Origin: Acanthaster planci
Taxonomy: Eukaryota; Echinodermata; Asteroidea; Valvatida; Acanthasteridae
NCBI RefSeq assembly: GCF_001949145.1
Contig: NW_019091371.1
Coordinates: 236,494 to 292,162 of the forward strand
Reading direction: 5' to 3'
DNA: 55,669 nt
Both the position numbers and the translations under genes were made by a program. Below the pieces are notes generated by a model. The model was not told the origin of the DNA, ran no database searches, and saw nothing but the letters and a program-made list of their open reading frames with translations. Positions 1 to 9,675 of the stretch are shown piece after piece (position 1 is the stretch's first letter; every line of letters begins with the position of its first letter).

Positions 1-1034
1 ACACCGGTCTTGACAAATTGAGCAGATCTACTCTGGTTCTGAGCATATATGTACATGTACCTCACATATGTGATCGCAAAATCCTCCAAAGATTAACGAA
101 AGACAGTACTCATATGCCATGCATTGATTCCGCTTCATGTGTCAGGTATGCTTGAAATTCTTCAAGTAAGCCTGTTGAATTCATCAATGCTGGATTCGGT
201 GCAGCTTCTTGATAGCTCCCTCTATGATCAGCTTGGAAACTGCAATACCACAGGCAAATGAAAGTTCAAGGAAGAGCATTCAAGGCAGCCATAAAAGAGG
301 AAGCACTGGATACTGAAAATGGCATAGGCCATCCAGCCTCCCCCCAAACTGATGTGTTCACAAATAAAAATGCTCCATCAAGCAAATGCCTCAAACCAGG
401 ACTTCAATTTGCGATTGCAAAATTTCTATTGTGAACTCAGCCCTTGACCTTTCAGTCCCAAATGTAACTGGCTTCACCAAGAGCAGTCTACAACCAAATT
501 TGAAGTCTATATGTCAATTAGTTTCCAAGTTATTGGGCCAACATGATTTTATTTGAGTCATTGCTACTTTGACCCTTGACCTGTCGGCCCCAAATGAAAA
601 ATCAAACATGGGAGGAGGACGTGCAGGGTGCCTCCCTCTGGATCTGCTACTGAATGGTGACCTTTTCCTTATAAAGATGCCTCCGGTGGTGGGCTATCAG
701 GGAGTATAAAGGGGCAGACCCAAGCAGAGTCTAAGAGGCAAAAACAATCAAACTACAACACTGCTGAACTACTTCCCACAGACTGACCAAAGCAGCATGT
801 TGAAAGCAGCCAACCTTAACCATGAAACAGGTGTTAACCGTCATCAACCTTTGCATAATATCAATTCTGATAAAAGATCACATAGATAATGTAATATTTC
901 CTTGATTTCAAAACTTTGTGGCAGGATAACTTTACATAATCACTCAGGTTCAACAATGGTATTGACCGGGGCCGTCAAATTTATGACAAAATCTACCGAG
1001 GGTGGGGGTGAAAGATTTTAAGATGGAACACTGT
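1..1034. other. 3' flank and likely 3' UTR of HSD17B10
   Basis: I see no reading frame of interest here. On the minus strand a CATAAA variant lies at 985-980 and a canonical AATAAA at 553-548, so the HSD17B10 3' UTR could be about 0.05-0.5 kb. The remainder is unassigned AT-rich sequence. Confidence 0.4.
548..553 (-). terminator. Candidate HSD17B10 poly(A) signal AATAAA
   Basis: A canonical AATAAA on the minus strand lies about 485 nt beyond the HSD17B10 stop codon. It is the first canonical hexamer I found downstream. A CATAAA variant lies closer, at 985-980. There is no transcript evidence. Confidence 0.35.
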
Positions 1035-1225
1035 CTATGGCTGCATTCGGATGGCTCCATCCAATCGTATAACCTCAGCATTTATCATGGGATTCTCTAC
1101 AATAAACTGGACCATGTGAGCGAACTCATCGGGGTGACCGAGGCGACTGGGAAAGGGAATCATCCGAGCTAGGAAGGTCCTGACTTTCTCTGGTAGGGCG
1201 GCTAGCAGAGGCGTGTCAAACAACC
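1035..1225 (-). CDS. HSD17B10: HSD17B10 exon 5 (residues 198-260 and stop)
   Basis: The acceptor CCAACAG ends at 1226. GG completes the glycine codon begun in exon 4. The exon reads [14 protein letters not shown] through LDGAIRMQP and ends with TAG at 1037-1035. The stretch before residue 198 in the same open frame is intron, not coding. Confidence 0.95.
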
Positions 1226-4200
1226 CTGTTGGAGTGAAGCAGATAAATGGTATCATAATACTAACTGCGCTTTATTCAGATATCTCCCGTATAAAATGAA
1301 ACAACTGTACAGGTTTGGTCAGAAAGAGCATCTTTTAACATGGTGTTTTAAATTTTCTGTACATACATGTACTTGCTAAAACAGCCTCTGTCAGTTCTAG
1401 GGCTATGAATGACAATCTGTACAGTTTTATCACCCAACACCTCAGCAAATTCTGAAACAAACTTTTCAAACACAGCAGCACAACATTCCATAAATCAGCT
1501 GCCATTATAACAGGAAATAAAAGCTTTGTTTTTGTGTCTTAGAGGTCCATTCTTTTCGTGTCCCCGTCACATCCAACGTATGATTTTGTCAGTTCAAAAC
1601 ACATTTTTCTGATTTTCAAATTACTTGCCAAACAAATACTAATACTTTGAAATCAATTCCGGTGATGGTTTCCATAACTAATAACAAAAGTCAGATGTAA
1701 CAGGGACTCGAAAATGTCACACTTTTGGACCCCTAATTTCTGGAATGACCCATAAACTAACCGTAAGGCAGGACTATGTTCGTGTGGCAGTTTATCTTCT
1801 TGGTCCTGCTTATTCGTGTAATTAATCATGTTTCCTACTCAACTAGCTGATCTTCCTGTGAGTACAGTTTATGACCGACCATTACCCATTGTGTATACCC
1901 AGGAGTCATTGTCAAGACTGAGGTCAACCGTCAGAGCCACACCCAGTCTGGAGGCGGACATTCCCTCAAATTCTTCCCAGTATAAAAGGGACAGAAAAGG
2001 AGGCATTAGAGTGCGACTTCATCGGGGAAAAATACAACAGTCCCCTACCTTCAGTTATTTTCGGTAATACCCAAAGCCCTGGGGACAAACTTGACGAGTT
2101 GAAAAACTACAAGCACAAGCTACCAATATGAATTCAAAGGAAGCTGTTTAATGTGCTTCAGTGAAACCTGGTTCCATTGCACTGATACCACTTTTGACAC
2201 GAGTATTGATGGCTTTTCATGTGAACATGAAGACAGGACTGCAGAGCCTGGCAAATCTACCAGGGGTGGCACATCCATATATGTTAACAAGCATTGGTGC
2301 AGGTGTATCGATATATGCATTGTTGAACATTTATGCTCATCTGATATCCAACTGCTTACTGTTGGCTTGAGATCTCATTACCTTACACAAGAATTAAACC
2401 CAACTATTGTGACAACTGCTTATATTCACCCCTCTGCTAATGCTGACGTTGCCTCATCTAAACTCACTGAAATCATAAATAATAATCTTGAAACAAAGGC
2501 TCTTGATGCACTGAAGTTTGTTTAAGGTGACTTGAATCACTGCTGTCTTAAGCATATGTTAAGGTTCCCACCAGGAAAGACAGGTGCTTGGACAAAAATG
2601 CAATGACAACACTGGCACCGCTTACAAGGCATATGGAAAAGCAGGTCTCGGCCTCTCTGATCATAACATTAATCGTCTTCTTCCGGCATATAAACAAAAA
2701 GCTGCAACAAAAGGAGCCCACCATTACAAGATCCAAGAAGTGGAGAAGAGAAAACATTCCAGCCCAAAATCATGACTCAAAACACTTCACATGCTTCACT
2801 GAGTTAGTTCACAGAACTGGATTTTTCCTTTTGAGTAGGTATTTTCCGCTTCTGTGTCGATTTTCAGGACTCATTTTCTGTGAAGCGTAATTTTCTGTTG
2901 GACCATCACCAGGCTCAGGCAGCAATGGCCAGTCAGCGTAGGCACATCATTCATGCTGAAGTACCAATGCCCCGTACAAAAGTCATCACATCGAAATGTA
3001 GGAATGTTGTAAAAGAAACCATTTTACATGTTTATTGTGTCTGGGACTTATTATTCTGAGCACTGCATCCGAAAAGCACCGTAAACAACAGCACTGTCAC
3101 CAAAGTTAAATGGAAACAATCAATGAAAAAACAGCTGGGAATGCAAAAAAGAGCTTTTTTTCCCGGGGAAGAGTTATACCTGAGAGTGCTGTAGTGGCAA
3201 TCTACTGTACTGACCAAACCCTTATCTCCTTTTTCCTCACTAATACAAGAGCACTGGTCTCCATACATGCTTGTCTGCTTGTGGGCACTTTTCAATACTA
3301 TAGTTGGGTCCACTGAAAGTCCCTGCAAGTCTATTACAAGTCAGCCAGTCTTCAGCCAAGTAGCAAACTATTGTGAGTGAGCTGAGACAAAAAGCATTCG
3401 TTTGTCACTGCTCACCCCATTTTATTTATGACCGGTCTTGTGATGGACTCGGATCTAGCATGACACCTACCAATATCCCTCGGTCCTTTTCACTTACCTG
3501 GTGCTATGGTACAGACTCTGATACCTTGTGAGGCAAGGTCCCGGGCGATCGGTAGGGTCATGCCAACGATGGCACCCTTGGAGGCTGAGTATGCTGCCTG
3601 TCCAATCTGCCCATCGAAAGCGGCCACACTGGCTGTGTTGATGATGACACCGCGTTCGCCATCAGGGCCGGGGTCATTCTTGCCAATTTCACCTGCCGAC
3701 TGGCGGATGACATTGAAACTACCAACAGTGTTCACCTGAGCGATTATATAGAGGGCAAAGAGAGAAAAAGAACAAAATGAAAGCCACTTGTCTTTAGGGG
3801 TGTAACGAAGCATAAACGATCATGATACATGAATGCTATGATACATCATCAGGATATCATAATAAATACTTGGCTGAGAAAGATTTCCAACACAATAGAC
3901 TATTTAAAGTATACAGAAGTCCTCTTTGGGACATCACATCTCAAATTGGGAGGAAAATTCACCACTGGCAATTGCACAGTGTATGAAGGTTGACAATACC
4001 GAAATGGAGGGAACTGCTTTGATTTCTAATTTGAGTGTATGAAACCTTCAAACATCACCTTGAGGGCCTATTGGGGAATACAATACCGCACAGTAAGAAG
4101 GATCAGAACAGCACAGTTGCTGGTACTTTATGAGGTTAGTTACCGGTAGGCTTGGAAGTAATCACTTGGGACTCAGCCTGACTTAATCAAGATTAATGTA

Positions 4201-7200
4201 GAACTTAACTTATGGGAAAACTTCCCTTGCAGCTTCATCGGGGAAAAATTGACTAGTGATTGACTGGTGAGCAGATGGCTTCGATTTGGTCACAATATTG
4301 AACGCACTACTTTCTAAGACACATGCTGCAGTAATATTTGAGTGATACACATGATTACATTCTCATTTGAATAACATTGCATAATGACCATCTGAGACCA
4401 ATGGCAGTATGCAAGACATACATGAAGCAAAGTCATCGGACACCTACCGTAAGCACTCTCTGGAACTCCGCTAGGGGGTGAGCCCGGTTTTTGTTGAAGT
4501 TGTAGGTTTTAACAGCGATACCGACCCCAGCGCAGTTCACCGCCAGGTCTAGCCGACCAAATGAATTCCTAGCTGTTGCAATGGCAGCACTCACTTCAGA
4601 TTCTGATGTGACCTGAACACATTCATGAAGTACACAAGAATAAATTAATACGATGTTGAATTCAAAAATATTTTTAAAAATCAAGACAAAAATAAAAGTG
4701 CCAACTGCTTTGTACAGTGCACTCTGCAATCTAGCAATGAAAGCAAAAGATTTTGTCTTATAAAGTTTCACATATCAAGTTTAACAAAATCAAAGCATGC
4801 TTTGATGAACAGAACTAAACACATCATGAAATGTGCATATAAATGTTTTTTAAGACCAATATCTGTTGAGAATTCTAGACAGGAATGTTCACTTCTAAAG
4901 ACAAAGCTATGAGATACATAAACTAATTTTTATGAAATCTGCCTTTTTTACATACATCTCCCGCAGCAAACTTGCAGTCATCCCCCAGTTCCTTTGCGGT
5001 GTCATCTCCGGATGAGTTTGGGAGATCCAAAACGACGACTCTGGCTCCCTGTTTGACCAGACGCTGCGCTGTAGCCTTGCCAAGCCCCGAACCTCCACCA
5101 GTCACCAGACCTACCAAACCCTGCAGCCACATGTACAGTTTCAGTGTGTGTTCATGGTTTGTGTAGCTATCATCAGTTTTAAACCTTAAAATAAATTCCT
5201 TATTGAAACACTGCTGGTTGTTCATTTCTCTGAAGTTATTTTGGTATATTTTGTATTATGTATTATCGTCTAGAATTAATGAAATTACAGTATATAAAAT
5301 GTATTTTCTTTAGAGAAATCCATGGCAAAATTCCCTTACTGCGGCCGTTTCTTCTTTGGAAATCAAGTGAAAGGATTCCTATGGGCCTCGAGCTAGACAA
5401 AGAAAGGGCAGTATTTTCTTAGCAACAAAGGCTCCTTTGGTGCCAAACTGCACTTCTTGGGTTCACAAACGACTATGAAATGCACACGTCACAGTGGCAT
5501 CGCTTTCAAAAAAATAAAAACTCCCAAGTGATGCCCTCTTTTCAGCCGATGATGGGGTGCTTCTCGGAAAAGCACAAGTTGGGCGTTCAACTTTCTCCAC
5601 CAAACATAAAGAAAAAAAGCTGGCCGAACACATTCATATGTGGGGAAAATGGGGCACTCCTATGTTTACAGTCAAATCTGTGACATCACCGAAGAAATGG
5701 CCCGGATCTTGAACAGTGAGAATCAAGACTGCAAGTGTCTATTCACTGACTTTGCATCAGGAAGGCACTGGCAGCATCATAAGACCAAGCAAACCCAACA
5801 GACTGGATCGCTTGAGGGTCAAAATATCAAGATCAATGTTGGAGGCATACTTTGAGAAACTTCAAGAGGTTGTGGAGAAATACAACCTGCATGACAGTCC
5901 TGCCCAGATACACCAGGACCACAAAGCAAGAATCAGGGGGGATCATAAGCCACTGAAATCTCTGGGGCTGAGCCAAGGAACTGTCAATGCTGTCTCAAGC
6001 CTACAGAGTCTTACACAAACCATCATTGCCTCTAGGAAAGCCCTGGGGAATTGGCTTACTCCATACATCATCTTCAAGGGAACAAGGGTCAAACAAGTGG
6101 ACAGAGGGTGCCACGTTTCTTTAATGGTTCAGGTTTTCACTTCCTTCCCCAAGTTGGTTCAATGAGGCCTCTTCTACTGCTTTATGATGGTCGTTCTACT
6201 CACATCAGCCTGCAGATCACTGAGAAGGCTAGGGAAGAAGGGGTTCACATATTTGTCATCCCTCCACATACATCACACATCCTACAACCCCTCGGCGTGG
6301 GCTACTTTGCACCTTACTACATGTACATACAATGTAGCGGTTCACCATTTCTTCCACAGGCACAAGTACACAGGTTGCATTTCTGGTTGAAGAACTTGCT
6401 AGCATGCCGAGCTTACATGATGGGAATCAGCAGTGAAAGTTTAGTATTATCCTCCAGATGCAAAGGTATTTCAACCCTGACATCATGCTGAGCAACCTCC
6501 CTGAGCCACTGGGAAGGAGGAATTCTTCCACTCTTACTCTCTTTGCCTCCATTGAGAATTTCTCATCATCTCCAGAAATGTTTGGTAGAAGGCCACACAT
6601 GATCAGAAGTGCCCAAATGCTGACAGAGGATGAACATTTCAAGATTAAAAGTAACAAATGCAGCAAGAAAATCAAAGGAGTCAACTCCATCAGCAGAGGC
6701 AGACCTCTTGGCACCATTATACAATGGGTCACCTCCGATATCTCCCATGTCTCAATCACCGTCACTGACAATCACACCCGCCATTTCAATGCCAAACTGT
6801 GCAAGTGTCACCTGCGTAAGCACCTTAGTCCCTGCAACAGCTGGCCACGGCAGCACTGCCAAAATCAGTTACCATCTACGTGTGGATGCTGTCAAAAAAC
6901 TCCCATTGACACTTCATCAGATGATGGGAGTGACGAAGACGACAGCTGTAGATGGCCAAAACATCGCAAGAAAACTGGTGGTCAGAATTCCAACTTTGGG
7001 TTCGCTGTGACAAGTACAGCTGGTTGCACTTAAAGCACTGCTGTAAGAGTGACTATAAAACCAACGGCTGAAGAGGAATTTCTCTGTCCCATTTACAGCA
7101 TTGGAGTGACAAGAAAGGAATTTTAATGAGCATATGGTCGTATACATGTACCAGTATATGTTTTAATTACTTCAGTGTCATGTTTCCAATCTAGGAGTGG

Positions 7201-9295
7201 TGACCGCAGGAAGATTTGCATTAATTCAGTCCTCTTACAGCTTTGTTAAAAATTAACCAAAGTTTGTCTTCATGATAATAAAGTTTATATGCCTACCTAC
7301 ATTATGTACATGAATAACGTCACATCACTGCCACACAAAACCTTCCGGGCAATGACTTCTAAGATTCCTCAAGATTTCTGTACAAACAGGACGAATTGTA
7401 TGTGACCTTAAATAAAAAAGGACAACTGTTATTGTCACACTGGCCCACCTCAATACATGTAGACTTTGGCTTGCTTTTTTTACAGTTTAACAGGAACATG
7501 GATTGCTTTGTTCAGTATTTTGTTATTATGCTACAGTATCTTTTGAAATTTCTTAATTTTGTTGATGATTGTAAACTTGTACCAAATATACAGCGTTTTC
7601 CTGCATAATTGAAATAAAACTATTTTCACTGAATGTGGTATAGGCTCAGTGTTGTAGTCAAGTACTATTTTCTGAGGACCAAGTATTGCCGAGTACTTTG
7701 ACTGCCGAGTACAAAGACTGGTCGAGTACTTTGCCAGCCGAGTACAAGTACTGGTTTCCGAGTACAAGTACTCGCACTTTCAAGTATGAGTACGAGTACT
7801 TCTCATTCAAAAGCAGTTTTATCTTAATTTAGAGACTCTAAGACCTGCCACTGTGTAAAAGAAACACCGAATGCACATGACATGGCTACAAGAACAAGTG
7901 ATCTGGCTAGCAATGTCACGGTCACTACATATGCGTTGCAGCAGTTGACACAACGTGCACGGTGCTGCGAAGTCTATTTTCCAGACTTAATTATTCACAT
8001 GCCTGTGATTTTCTGTATGCTGGGTTCGTCGTTAGAATTTTTGGGTCCAGGAACCAGACTACCAATGCCCAAGTAAATCGCGGGACCATTCTGGAGTACC
8101 ACAATATAATTTGCATACGTGATTGGTTAAGTACGCGTACAGACAGAGAAAGGGTCGTATACGTTAATGGTCCCACCATTCATTGGGGTCAATTTTTGGT
8201 ACCTTATTTTAACGGCCGTAGTAAGTTAACTTAAAGGATTTTTTATCGAGTACTGCTAATCGAGTACAAGTACTTTGATGCTCGAGTACAATTTTTGGAT
8301 GTCGAGTTCCGTTTTTTTGGATGTCGAGTATTTTGTAGCCCGAGTACAAGAACTGTAGTTCGAGTACGAGTACTTGGACATCCGAGTACAAGTACGAGTA
8401 CTCTGAAAACGGTACTCGAGTAGTACTTGAGTACGAGTACTACAACACTGAACAGGCTACCATAAAATGGTACCAAACCATTTCAGCAAATTAGTGACGT
8501 GCGCCGCTTCTGGAAGCCAATGGAAATCACCAAAAATCTACCGCAAAACTGCTAGAAAAGTGCCAAAAACTACAGGCAAAATACTAAATACTGGAAAAAA
8601 CACAGGCCTAAATACCAGAAAATAGAAAAATTACACCAAATACCGGAAAATACACTAAATACAGCCAAAGACATTTATGGCCTTTTTTCGGCTTATACCA
8701 GGAAACAGTGGAAACCAACACTACTATTTTTTATTTATTTTTTTGTCTTCCATCATACAAACCTAGGCCAATCATGCTTATTGTGTTTTCAAATTTTAGA
8801 AGGCTTATGCTAAGTTACAAATGTTTCCGGTAGCCTGTTTAGTATTGTTTTGTTTTTTCCAGTGTTAAGCGTGTTTTCCAGTATTTAGTATTTTTCCAGT
8901 AGTTTTCAGCAGTTTTCTGGGGTTTTTTTGTGCTTTCAGGTAGTTTTCCCATAAGCCTATAGTAGTACAGTAGGCCTATCATCACCCATTTGCGCAGATG
9001 TTCAGCATTGTTCAACAAGTTGTCGAAGTGTGCCACGTCATTCGTGGGAGCGCGGCGGATAACGGACCCCATAGTGCTGGGGGTACTCTATTAACATTAG
9101 GCTTCTCATGATACGGTGCAAAATCTTTGCTGCAAACTAATACCACAACTGGTGCACGGAATTTACTGTGGATACACGAAGATGAGCAACCCAAGACTCC
9201 TCGCATGCCTAACGCGAGTCACCATACTCACCAACATGTACATTCTGTAAAACAGAAGACGAAACACTCACCCTCAATGATTTTATGCTTGACAT
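1035..9295 (-). CDS. HSD17B10: 3-hydroxyacyl-CoA dehydrogenase type 2 (17-beta-HSD type 10), complete, 5 exons
   Basis: Joined exons 9295-9272, 5120-4956, 4612-4448, 3735-3498 and 1225-1035 give 260 residues, against 261 in human. All introns are GT-AG and all phases agree. It is a short-chain dehydrogenase/reductase. The NAD-binding motif TGGGSGLG is at residues 15-22, the NAD-selecting Asp at D40, the NCAG motif at 89-92, and the catalytic Ser/Tyr/Lys at S154, Y167, K171, one less than the human numbering. The C-terminus ends GAIRMQP as in vertebrates and Drosophila scully. Known role of the family: mitochondrial NAD-dependent oxidation of 2-methyl-3-hydroxybutyryl-CoA in isoleucine breakdown, and the MRPP2 subunit of mitochondrial RNase P with TRMT10C. 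Intron 1 is 4.15 kb and loaded with transposon debris. The gene lies head to head with APEX2. The family call is very secure; the 8-residue first exon is the least certain part. Confidence 0.95.
1226..3497 (-). other. HSD17B10 intron 4
   Basis: GT-AG intron in phase 1. Apart from the LINE fragment at 1815-2780 I see only unique AT-rich sequence. The open frames around 3032-3328 have no recognisable content. Confidence 0.8.
1815..2780 (+). pseudogene. Non-LTR retrotransposon 5' fragment (APE-type endonuclease region), broken
   Basis: This lies in HSD17B10 intron 4, opposite strand. Three reading-frame pieces in element order resemble LINE ORF2 N-termini: a leader with [16 protein letters not shown] and [10 protein letters not shown] (1828-2067); an endonuclease segment with [19 protein letters not shown] and [11 protein letters not shown] (2151-2525); and GDLNH plus GLSDHN (about 2525-2775), the catalytic GDxN and SDH positions of the EEP fold. 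Stops and frameshifts separate the pieces and no reverse transcriptase follows, so it is a dead truncated copy. It is probably of the CR1/L2/Rex1 type common in aquatic animals; the exact clade is not determined. Confidence 0.75.
3498..3735 (-). CDS. HSD17B10: HSD17B10 exon 4 (residues 119-198), catalytic exon
   Basis: The acceptor CTCAG ends at 3736 and the donor GTAAGT starts at 3497. The exon is 238 bp, ending in phase 1. It holds S154 in INTASVAAF and the YSASK motif with Y167 and K171. The joint [14 protein letters not shown] matches the human VLD-VNLMGTFNVIR. Confidence 0.95.
3736..4447 (-). other. HSD17B10 intron 3
   Basis: GT-AG intron, phase 0, about 0.7 kb. I see no gene, RNA or clear repeat in it. 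Confidence 0.85.
4448..4612 (-). CDS. HSD17B10: HSD17B10 exon 3 (residues 64-118)
   Basis: The acceptor TTCAG precedes V64 at 4612, and the donor GTAGGT starts at 4447. The exon is 165 bp, phase 0 to phase 0. It encodes VTSESEV, the AVNCAG motif (the SDR NNAG motif) and the family-typical KTYNFNK and EFQRVLT segments. Confidence 0.95.
4956..5120 (-). CDS. HSD17B10: HSD17B10 exon 2 (residues 9-63)
   Basis: The acceptor CTGCAG at 5126-5121 precedes GGT (G9), and the donor GTATGT starts at 4955. The exon is 165 bp, phase 0 at both ends. It carries the glycine-rich TGGGSGLG cofactor loop and D40 in LDLPNSSG, the acidic residue that selects NAD over NADP in this family. Confidence 0.95.
5340..7130 (+). 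pseudogene. Decayed pogo/Tigger-like DDE transposase with PHD-like tail
   Basis: This lies in HSD17B10 intron 1, antisense to that gene. Frames at 5640-6165, 6051-6491 and 6458-7033 overlap as pieces of one frameshifted protein. [16 protein letters not shown] and [10 protein letters not shown] match the region before the first catalytic Asp of DDE_1 transposases. [16 protein letters not shown] and [16 protein letters not shown] match the second and third catalytic regions. The usual D in HILQPLDVG is replaced by G, and the first-Asp motif is also lost, so the enzyme is inactive even apart from the frameshifts. Near 6990-7050 a frame reads WVRCDK and LHLKHCC, like the C-terminal half of a PHD finger, a tail found on some pogo-like transposases. 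Element ends were not located. Confidence 0.75.
7647..8450. mobile_element. Non-autonomous hAT-like element built of GAGTAC words
   Basis: The left end reads CAGTGTTGTAGTCAAGTACT and the right end, on the opposite strand, CAGTGTTGTAGTACTCGTAC. The flanking 8-mers TATAGGCT and AACAGGCT match at 6 of 8 positions, consistent with an old 8-bp target duplication. Both subterminal parts (about 7660-7800 and 8245-8440) consist almost entirely of degenerate copies of (C)GAGTAC, AAGTACT and GAGTACGAGTACT. The interior carries no transposase. The hAT assignment rests on end sequence and duplication length only. Confidence 0.7.
8520..8950. repeat. Foldback repeat with TACTGGAAAA units
   Basis: The left arm (about 8540-8660) repeats AATACTAAATACTGGAAAA and ACCGGAAAATAC. 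The right arm (about 8845-8950) contains the reverse complement, TTTTCCAGTATTTAGTATT, with several diverged copies. A 180-bp AT-rich centre separates the arms. It is likely a small inverted-repeat element next to the promoter of both genes; exact ends are unclear. Confidence 0.5.
9272..9295 (-). CDS. HSD17B10: HSD17B10 exon 1 (start codon, residues 1-8)
   Basis: A 24-bp coding exon reads MSSIKSLR and is followed by the donor GTGAGT at 9271. It is in phase 0 with exon 2, giving [17 protein letters not shown], which has the same length and character as the human N-terminus before the GLV start of the Rossmann fold. It is too short to be seen as an ORF. I chose it because it is the only ATG-to-donor segment I found upstream with the right phase, and it sits at the shared promoter. 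Confidence 0.8.
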
Positions 9296-9560
9296 TGTAC
9301 TGATGTTAAGAACACAGCAACTCAAATTTCGGAATGAACAGAGTGTTTTATTTTGCGCCAGTACAAAGTGTGCGAGCACGCACCACATGCAAAGCTGTTT
9401 ACACGTTGTCTAAATTTTTCGACCGATTGGTGGCGCTTTGTTGATGTCATGTGAGTAGAAATATGGCGGCCTCCATCATGTCCATAGCGCGGGAAAATAA
9501 CTGACTTTGGAATTGTTGCCACTGCCAATCTGACTGAAGACGACATATTTATTTTCAGCA
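9296..9560. promoter_or_regulatory. Bidirectional promoter between HSD17B10 and APEX2
   Basis: 265 bp separate the two start codons, which face away from each other. There is no TATA box near either start. Recognisable motifs are an inverted CCAAT box (ATTGG at 9426-9430, in a good NF-Y context), a YY1-type element AATATGGCGGC at 9460-9470, and an E2F-type site GCGCGGGAAAA at 9487-9497. YY1 and NF-Y sites are typical of TATA-less housekeeping promoters, and E2F fits an S-phase repair gene. TTTTCAG just before the APEX2 ATG resembles an acceptor, so a 5' UTR intron is possible. Confidence 0.7.
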
Positions 9561-9675
9561 ATGAATATTTTAACTTGGAATATAAATGGAATCCGAGCAT
9601 CAAAAGTCGCCATCAAAGAGCTGCTGGATTCATTGGATTCGGACATTATCTGCTTGCAGGAAACTAAAGTCACAA
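9561..9675 (+). CDS. APEX2: APEX2 exon 1 (residues 1-38)
   Basis: The exon starts MNILTWNINGIR, lacks the extra loop after GIR seen in the human protein, and ends at the donor GTAAGT (9676) in phase 1. It carries metal-site residues N7 and E34. The start is fixed by the position of WNING relative to family N-termini. Confidence 0.93.

Larger units (their letters stand above)
5121..9271 (-). other. HSD17B10 intron 1
   Basis: A 4.15-kb phase-0 intron. More than half is occupied by the pogo-like remnant, the GAGTAC element and the foldback repeat. The remainder (7140-7640) is AT-rich and unassigned. Confidence 0.75.

Noticed and set aside
2151-2525. EEP-type nuclease frame resembling an APEX relative
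   Set aside because: Its flanking leader, GDLNH and SDHN segments, and its stops match a LINE endonuclease, not a host AP endonuclease.
3506-3739. Plus-strand frames overlapping HSD17B10 and other exons
   Set aside because: They are antisense shadows of conserved exons.
6427-6771. Minus-strand frames over the transposase remnant
   Set aside because: They are shadows of the plus-strand DDE_1 sequence, which carries the recognisable motifs.
7647-8450. CRISPR-like or regulatory repeat array
   Set aside because: The repeat words are short, degenerate and in both orientations without uniform spacers, and the ends are transposon-like; the host is an animal.
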